64,000 nucleotides of DNA, taken from contig CALKJI010000006.1 in NCBI GenBank assembly GCA_937995655.1, positions 1 to 64,000 of the forward strand. Direction: 5' to 3'. Position 1 is the stretch's first letter, and the number at the start of each line of letters is the position of its first letter. Source of the stretch: an uncultured Pseudothermotoga sp. (GTDB lineage: Bacteria > Thermotogota > Thermotogae > Thermotogales > DSM-5069). Both the position numbers and the translations under genes were made by a program. Below the pieces are notes generated by a model. It ran no database searches and was not told where the DNA came from. It was given only the letters and a program-made list of their open reading frames with translations. Shown piece after piece: positions 59,027-64,000 of the stretch.

Positions 59027-60271
59027 ATGAAAAGGTTGCTTATGGTTTTACTTGTCCTGGCAACTATTTCTATTGTATTTTCCGCAACAAAGATTCGCTT
59101 TTCTTTCTGGGGAGATCCGAGCGAATTGCCACCATACCAAGAGATCGTGAAACAATTCCAAGCTGAAAATCCTGATATTCAAGTTGAGACCATCAACTAT
59201 CCTTGGTCTACATACTTTGATAAAATTCAAGCAATGATGGCTGCCGAGGATGCCCCAGATGTTATGTTTCTTCACACAATACCAAGCTGGGCGGCGAAGG
59301 GTGTACTTGAAGATCTTACACCATACATTGAAAAAACCAAGTTCCCTGTAGAGGCTTACAACAAAGAACTACTGAGTACCTTCATGTACAAGGGGAGGAT
59401 TTATGGATTTCCAAGAGACAATGACACGACGGTTCTTTTCTATAACAAGACTCTCTTTGATGAGGCAGGTATACCTTATCCAGATTATTCATGGGATTGG
59501 CAAAGGTTTTTAGATGCTGCAAGAAAGTTGACCAAGGTCGACTCCCGAGGCAGGGTTACACAATGGGGAGCAGTTTTAGAGAGAAACAAGTGGCATCTGT
59601 GGATCCACATGAACGGTGGAAGGATCGTGGACAATTACGATATGCCAACAAGATGTACTCTCAACGAAAGGGCAGCTGTGGAGGCTATTCAGTTCATTGC
59701 AGATATGATCCTTTCTTACAAAGTGACTCCTTCTATCGCTGAACTTGCACAACTTGGTTCAGCGGCAGAACTGTTCACAACAGGAAGGGTTGCTATGGTC
59801 TTGAGCAATGCAGCTCAGATATCCTCGTTCTTGACAAATAAGAATCTTAAGTTTGGTGTTGCACCACTTCCATACAAGATTACTCGCACTAATACCTTGG
59901 GAGGAGCCGGCTTCGTCATGTACTCAAAGTCCAAGAATAAAGATGCAGCATGGAAATTTATGCAATTTTTGTGTGGTCCAAAAGGTCAATCTATCTTTGC
60001 CAAGAGTGGGGATGCCGTACCGGCTATGAGGACTCCAGAAACAGTCAAGGCATTCACCTCAAATCCACCAAGTGAACAGGAGAGATTGATTTTCTTCACA
60101 GAGACAAGTTTTGGTATTAAGTTCCCCAGTATTCCTGGTTGGTGGGAAATTTTTGAATATGTTACCAGAGAGCTTGATTATGTTTGGACAGGACAAAAAT
60201 CGGCAGTTGAGGTGCTGGAGTATGTAACCCAGGAAGTTACCAAGATGATCAAGCAATACGGGACTTGGTAA
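59027..60271 (+). CDS. Sugar ABC transporter binding protein (family 1)
   Basis: I chose ATG 59027 after AGGAGGAGGTG; the earlier start was rejected. The 414-residue protein has signal peptide residues 1-19 (LLMVLLVLATISIVFSA). Family 1 features: KIRFSFWGDPSELPPYQEIV, MMAAEDAPDVMFLHTIPSW, GFPRDNDTTVLFYNKTLF, and a later GGAGFVMYSKSKNKDAAWKFMQFL. It is periplasmic; the ligand is unknown. It is the first gene of an operon that ends with two permeases and includes an amidohydrolase. Confidence 0.92.
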   Translation: MKRLLMVLLVLATISIVFSATKIRFSFWGDPSELPPYQEIVKQFQAENPDIQVETINYPWSTYFDKIQAMMAAEDAPDVMFLHTIPSWAAKGVLEDLTPYIEKTKFPVEAYNKELLSTFMYKGRIYGFPRDNDTTVLFYNKTLFDEAGIPYPDYSWDWQRFLDAARKLTKVDSRGRVTQWGAVLERNKWHLWIHMNGGRIVDNYDMPTRCTLNERAAVEAIQFIADMILSYKVTPSIAELAQLGSAAELFTTGRVAMVLSNAAQISSFLTNKNLKFGVAPLPYKITRTNTLGGAGFVMYSKSKNKDAAWKFMQFLCGPKGQSIFAKSGDAVPAMRTPETVKAFTSNPPSEQERLIFFTETSFGIKFPSIPGWWEIFEYVTRELDYVWTGQKSAVEVLEYVTQEVTKMIKQYGTW

Positions 60272-60275
60272 GATC

Positions 60276-60296
60276 GTGCGGCGCGGGGCGCCGCAC
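60276..60296 (+). terminator. GC-rich hairpin between binding-protein and amidohydrolase genes
   Basis: An 8-bp stem GTGCGGCG / CGCCGCAC with a 5-nt loop starts 4 nt after the stop of the binding protein. There is no T tract; it probably stabilises the upstream message. Confidence 0.7.
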
Positions 60297-60314
60297 ATTC
60301 AAAGGAGGCTTGTG

Positions 60315-61136
60315 ATGAAACAGAGAGTCTTTGATGCTCACATACATTTTGTGTCAGAAGAAAGAGATTATGCTGACTATGTAAAAAAGCTGCTTGCTTA
60401 CGCCGAAGAGAACAATGTTGAGAAGATGGTATTGCTTGGTTCTGCAGGTGCAAATGATCTAGTAAAAAGGGCGATCGATGAGTTTCCTGGTAAGTTTCTT
60501 GGACTTGCACGTATCGATCTTGACAAAGATAAAGTTTCTGACGTAGATATTTACAAGAGACAGGGCTTTGTAGGCTTAAAAATTATTCTCACCGAAAGGG
60601 ATTACGACGATCCAGCATATTTTCCCTTTTACGAAAGGGCAGAAGAGAATAACATGGTCATCTTGTTTCACACAGGTGTAATCGGCGGACCTGTGGATTA
60701 TCTTCTTGAGGAAGAAAGCTCAATGGCAAGAAAGATAGATGAAAATTATTGGATTAGATTCAAAGGCAAATCTTCGGCTCGTATGAGGTCAATATATTTG
60801 GATACCATTGCCAACACCTTTCCCAAGTTGAAAATCATCGGTGCGCACTTAGGCTGGCCCGAGTACATGGTTTCCTGTGCGGTGGCAAGGTGGAGAAAGA
60901 ACGTATATTTCGATATATCCGGTGGAGAAGTTGTTAGAAGGCACATAATTGAAGGGGGATATATAGGCAAGGAAATTTCTGTGAACAAGGTCCTTTTCGG
61001 AACCGATAGTGCCCTTGAAAAAATGCCAAGAGAAATCATTGGTTGGTACGATTCCTTGAGGTCCATGGGCCTTTCACATGAAGAAATTGATAAAATTTTT
61101 TATGTGAATGCAGCAAGAATCTTTGGAGTGGTTTGA
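60315..61136 (+). CDS. Amidohydrolase_2 family metal-dependent hydrolase
   Basis: This 273-residue TIM-barrel hydrolase starts at ATG 60315 behind AAAGGAGGC. Metal motifs: FDAHIHF (HxH, residues 6-12), VILFHTGV, IIGAHLGWPEY and VLFGTDSAL with the catalytic Asp. It belongs to the amidohydrolase_2 group, which includes decarboxylases and sugar-lactone hydrolases. It lies between the binding protein and permease genes with 0-nt spacing to the latter; it could open a lactone or deacetylate the transported sugar (inference). Confidence 0.85.
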   Translation: MKQRVFDAHIHFVSEERDYADYVKKLLAYAEENNVEKMVLLGSAGANDLVKRAIDEFPGKFLGLARIDLDKDKVSDVDIYKRQGFVGLKIILTERDYDDPAYFPFYERAEENNMVILFHTGVIGGPVDYLLEEESSMARKIDENYWIRFKGKSSARMRSIYLDTIANTFPKLKIIGAHLGWPEYMVSCAVARWRKNVYFDISGGEVVRRHIIEGGYIGKEISVNKVLFGTDSALEKMPREIIGWYDSLRSMGLSHEEIDKIFYVNAARIFGVV

Positions 61137-62018
61137 ATGACCCTAAAGACCAGGGAAGGTGTAGCAGCGTGGTTTTTTCTTTTGCCAGGTTTTGCTGGTT
61201 TTTTAATTTTTGTCTTTGGTGCTGTTGCTGTTTCATTCTTTTTAAGTTTTTTACAATGGGATATGCTCACACCAGCCAAGTTCGTAGGTTTAGAGAATTA
61301 TGTCAGGCTTATTGCATATGATAAAACATTTCATCTTGTTCTTAAGAACACCATTACTTTTGTCCTTGGTACCGTTCCCACGAGAGTAATCCTGGGCTTG
61401 CTCTTTGCTTTGGCTCTTGTGAGGAATATACCGGCACGTACCTTTTTCAGGGCTGCGATCTTTCTTCCTGTTATCATTCCAACGGTGGCTGCGGCAATGG
61501 TCTTTAGATGGATTTTCAACGCAGATTTTGGTTTGATGAACGAGTTTCTTTACAGTATAGGTTTTTCAAATCTTCCAAGGTGGTTCTCAGACCCAAAGTG
61601 GGCAATGAGTGCGGTGATTATACTCAGTATATGGAAAGATGTTGGCTTCTCTACGGTTCTTTTCATGGCCGGTCTTCAGGGTATACCTTCTTCACTTTAT
61701 GAGGCAGCATGGCTTGATGGTGCTAACAAGTGGAAGAGCTTTGTCTACATAACACTTCCTTTGTTGTCACCTACAACTTTTTTTGTTATCGTCATAAACA
61801 TCATCAGTTCCTTTCAAGTCTTTGACCAGGCTTACGTTCTCACAGGCGGAGGCCCTGGGAACGCAACCAACACGATTGTTTACTACATATACAACAACGC
61901 CTTTCAGTGGTTCAGGATGGGGTATGCTTCGGCCGTTGCTTGGTTGTTGTTTGGAATAATCTTTGCAGCTACTTTTGTTCAGTTCAGGTATCAAAAAAAG
62001 TGGGTGTATTACGAATGA
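61137..62018 (+). CDS. Sugar ABC transporter permease (MalF type)
   Basis: This 293-residue protein has about six membrane segments. The EAA loop is at SSLYEAAWLDGANKWKSFVY (residues ~187-206). The N-terminal AAWFFLLPGFAGFLIFVFG is typical CUT1. The ATG at 61137 follows the stop of the amidohydrolase with no gap, and the last codons overlap the next permease start by 4 nt. Confidence 0.92.
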   Translation: MTLKTREGVAAWFFLLPGFAGFLIFVFGAVAVSFFLSFLQWDMLTPAKFVGLENYVRLIAYDKTFHLVLKNTITFVLGTVPTRVILGLLFALALVRNIPARTFFRAAIFLPVIIPTVAAAMVFRWIFNADFGLMNEFLYSIGFSNLPRWFSDPKWAMSAVIILSIWKDVGFSTVLFMAGLQGIPSSLYEAAWLDGANKWKSFVYITLPLLSPTTFFVIVINIISSFQVFDQAYVLTGGGPGNATNTIVYYIYNNAFQWFRMGYASAVAWLLFGIIFAATFVQFRYQKKWVYYE

Positions 62019-62848
62019 AGAAGACCACAAAAGAGAAAATCATCAACTGGGTCTTATTTGGCGTCATGATGATAGTTGCCTTTTTCATGCTGATACCATT
62101 TTTTTGGATGTTTTCTACATCTCTAAAGGCTATTGGTGAAGTTTTCGAATACCCTCCCAAATGGATACCATCGACCTTTCACTGGGAAAATTACAAGAAG
62201 GTTTGGACTGTAGTGCCCTTTGGAAGGTATCTTTTGAACAGTTTGGTGGTATCGGGTTCCATAACTGTGCTTCATTTGATCGTTGCTTCCATGAGTGCTT
62301 ATGCTTTTGCTCGGCTCAACTTTCCTGGGAGGGATAAATTATTTCTGCTTTATTTAGCTACGCTGATGGTTCCCGGCCAGGTGACCATGATACCAAATTT
62401 CATTTTGGTTAGGATCTTTGGTTGGACTGATACATACACAGGTCTAATAATTCCAAATGTTTTCACTGCCTTTGGTGTTTTTTTGCTCAGACAGTTCTTT
62501 ATGACGATTCCAAAAGATTATGAAGATGCAGCAAGAATAGACGGTGCATCGAGATTTTATGTATTTTCAAGAATCATAGTCCCACTTTCTCTACCTGCTG
62601 TTTCGACATTAGCAGTCTTTACCTTCGTATTTCAGTGGAATAATTTACTGTGGCCCCTGATTGTCGTAAGTAGGGACTACATGAAAACGGTGACGATAGG
62701 TTTGGCAAGTTTCCAAGGTATGTATGGAACAAGCTGGAACTTACTGATGGCAGCAGCTGTTATGGGAGTTCTACCTTCTGTTGTAGCCTTCCTTGTGGGG
62801 CAGAGATATTTGATAAAAGGTATAACACTGACTGGGCTCAAAGGTTGA
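62015..62848 (+). CDS. Sugar ABC transporter permease (MalG type)
   Basis: I chose the ATG at 62015, which overlaps the previous stop (ATGA); the longer reading lies inside the MalF-type gene. The 277-residue protein has about six membrane segments and an EAA loop DYEDAARIDGASRFYVFSR (~residues 168-186). No ATPase is found in this operon, as in the GH130 operon. Its 3' end overlaps purD on the other strand by 11 nt. Confidence 0.92.
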   Translation: MKKTTKEKIINWVLFGVMMIVAFFMLIPFFWMFSTSLKAIGEVFEYPPKWIPSTFHWENYKKVWTVVPFGRYLLNSLVVSGSITVLHLIVASMSAYAFARLNFPGRDKLFLLYLATLMVPGQVTMIPNFILVRIFGWTDTYTGLIIPNVFTAFGVFLLRQFFMTIPKDYEDAARIDGASRFYVFSRIIVPLSLPAVSTLAVFTFVFQWNNLLWPLIVVSRDYMKTVTIGLASFQGMYGTSWNLLMAAAVMGVLPSVVAFLVGQRYLIKGITLTGLKG

Positions 62849-64000
62849 GCGCGATATCTTTCCGATAATAGATGTTCTCAAAGTGAATATGCTTTATGGT
62901 ATCGTAGACAATCTTTCTTGCTTGCTCATAGCTTTGCGATCTTGCACAAACATTCAAGACTCTTCCACCGTTCGTAAAGATCCTTCCATTGATTTTTTTC
63001 GTACCTGCATGGAAAATAACGGTGTTTTTCCTGGCTTTTTCTAAACCAGAGATTTCAAAACCTGTCTTGTAGGCATCAGGGTAGCCACCGCTCACAAGTA
63101 CTACACAGACGGCCTTTTCATCTAACCAACCTATCGAGCAAGAATTCAGCATTCCTTCAACGGTAGCTTGCATGATTTCCAAAAGATCATTTTTCAACAA
63201 CATCAATATAACCTGTGTTTCTGGATCTCCAAATCTGCAATTGAATTCCAGTACCTTGGGACCTACCTTTGTGAGCATCAATCCAGCATACAAAACCCCT
63301 TTGTATTTGATCCCTTCATTCTCAAGCGCCTCTATAGTCTTGGCAAGGATATTGTCATAGACATATTTTGCCGTTTCCTCTGAGTAAAATGGGCACGGTG
63401 CAACAGAGCCCATTCCACCTGTGTTTGGTCCAAGATCGTTATCGTAAGCCTTTTTGTAATCCATGCTACTGACCATTGGAATAATAGTTTTTCCATCGCA
63501 GAAGGCCAAGATGGAGACTTCCTCCCCCTGGAGAAACTCTTCGATAACTACTCTCTTTCCAGCTTCACCAAAGATCCTTCTATTCATTATATCGTCTATT
63601 GCTTTGTGAGCGCTTTCTTTTGATCTTGCCACAACGGCCCCTTTTCCTGCAGCAAGACCATCGGCTTTCACGACTATTGGGCCCTCTACCTTAGAAACAT
63701 ATCTATGAGCAAGGTTTGGATCATCGAAGATTTCGAATTTTGCCGTTGGTATACCGTACTTTGCCATTAGAAGTTTTGCAAAGACTTTGCTGCTCTCTAT
63801 CATGGCAGCCATTTTATTCGGTCCAAAGATCTTTAGACCATGTTTTTCAAATTCATCGACAATACCGTCTGCAAGGTAGACCTCTGGTCCAACGATTGTT
63901 AAATGGATTTTTTCTTTCAAGGCGAAATCGATCAAATCTTCAATTTTTTTGAATTCAACACACTGTGCCAAGTCATTGATTCCACCATTTCCCGGCGCAC
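62838..64000 (-). CDS. purD: Phosphoribosylamine-glycine ligase PurD (N-terminus cut)
   Basis: The frame remains open to the right window edge (APGNGGINDLAQCVEF is readable beyond the nominal start at 63971), so the first ~20 residues are missing. ATP-grasp features: GPIVVKADGLAAGKGAVVA, a VVIEEFLQGEEVSILAF segment, NTGGMGSVAP, and VLEFNCRFGDPETQVI with the metal-binding Glu/Asn. It joins glycine to phosphoribosylamine in purine synthesis. It converges with the sugar permease gene (11-nt overlap). Confidence 0.94.
   Translation of the reverse strand, partial: APGNGGINDLAQCVEFKKIEDLIDFALKEKIHLTIVGPEVYLADGIVDEFEKHGLKIFGPNKMAAMIESSKVFAKLLMAKYGIPTAKFEIFDDPNLAHRYVSKVEGPIVVKADGLAAGKGAVVARSKESAHKAIDDIMNRRIFGEAGKRVVIEEFLQGEEVSILAFCDGKTIIPMVSSMDYKKAYDNDLGPNTGGMGSVAPCPFYSEETAKYVYDNILAKTIEALENEGIKYKGVLYAGLMLTKVGPKVLEFNCRFGDPETQVILMLLKNDLLEIMQATVEGMLNSCSIGWLDEKAVCVVLVSGGYPDAYKTGFEISGLEKARKNTVIFHAGTKKINGRIFTNGGRVLNVCARSQSYEQARKIVYDTIKHIHFENIYYRKDIALNL

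Overview
The window is 64 kb of bacterial chromosome, most probably from a Thermotogales bacterium (Pseudothermotoga or a close relative; this is inference). Supporting signs are an anaerobic sugar-scavenging gene set with several sugar ABC operons, an AglB-type cyclomaltodextrinase, a GH130 mannoside phosphorylase, the conserved run aspS-STAS-cmk-ispH-rpsA-der-plsY, DUF59 next to prmC, and short overlapping genes with strong GGAGG ribosome sites. Genes are tightly packed, and neighbours often overlap as ATGA or TGATG. I saw no rRNA, tRNA or CRISPR array.

Layout. 1-2605 is the end of a surface-polysaccharide island: two GT4-type glycosyltransferases and a broken WecF/GT56-like gene, visibly more AT-rich than the rest. 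3043-4242 is a compact, little-understood operon (DUF1659, DUF2922, an unknown small protein, and a sigma-70 region-2-like protein without region 4). 4374-13054 is a sugar regulon: a leftward operon (LacI regulator, binding protein, two permeases, GH130 phosphorylase) and a rightward pair of large secreted proteins, with near-identical operators just downstream of both divergent promoters. 13153-15999 is a Fur-family/ZnuABC metal operon with an almost perfect 19-bp Fur box. An IS481-like element (about 16030-17235) sits directly behind znuB. 17390-24805 is a leftward oligopeptide/oligosaccharide (Opp-type) transporter operon with an 821-residue binding protein.

25173-31210 holds leftward genes: aglB, a PHP phosphoesterase, an M3 oligopeptidase, a secreted helical protein and tatD. 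31298-41461 is rightward: an RND-type exporter, hflK-hflC, a peroxiredoxin-ferritin-ferritin-like cluster, DUF59-prmC, an ABC exporter, a HAD phosphatase and a SigH-like sigma factor. 41458-50642 is a long leftward housekeeping operon from aspS to a TPR protein. 50754-52436 is a second M3 oligopeptidase. 52425-54990 is a ribokinase operon with an uncharacterised TIM-barrel-like protein and a HAD phosphatase. 55094-57861 is a Wzz/BY-kinase-like protein coupled to a radical SAM protein. 57851-62848 is a ROK regulator divergent from a sugar ABC operon that encloses an amidohydrolase. The window ends inside purD.

Coordination. Neither the MalFG-type nor the later sugar ABC operon carries its own ATPase, so both presumably share one encoded elsewhere. 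Short GC-rich hairpins follow the binding-protein genes of two transporters and probably set the excess of binding protein over permease. The most novel-looking unit is the DUF1659/DUF2922/sigma-fragment operon at 3043-4242, which also has a terminator-like hairpin inside its last gene.
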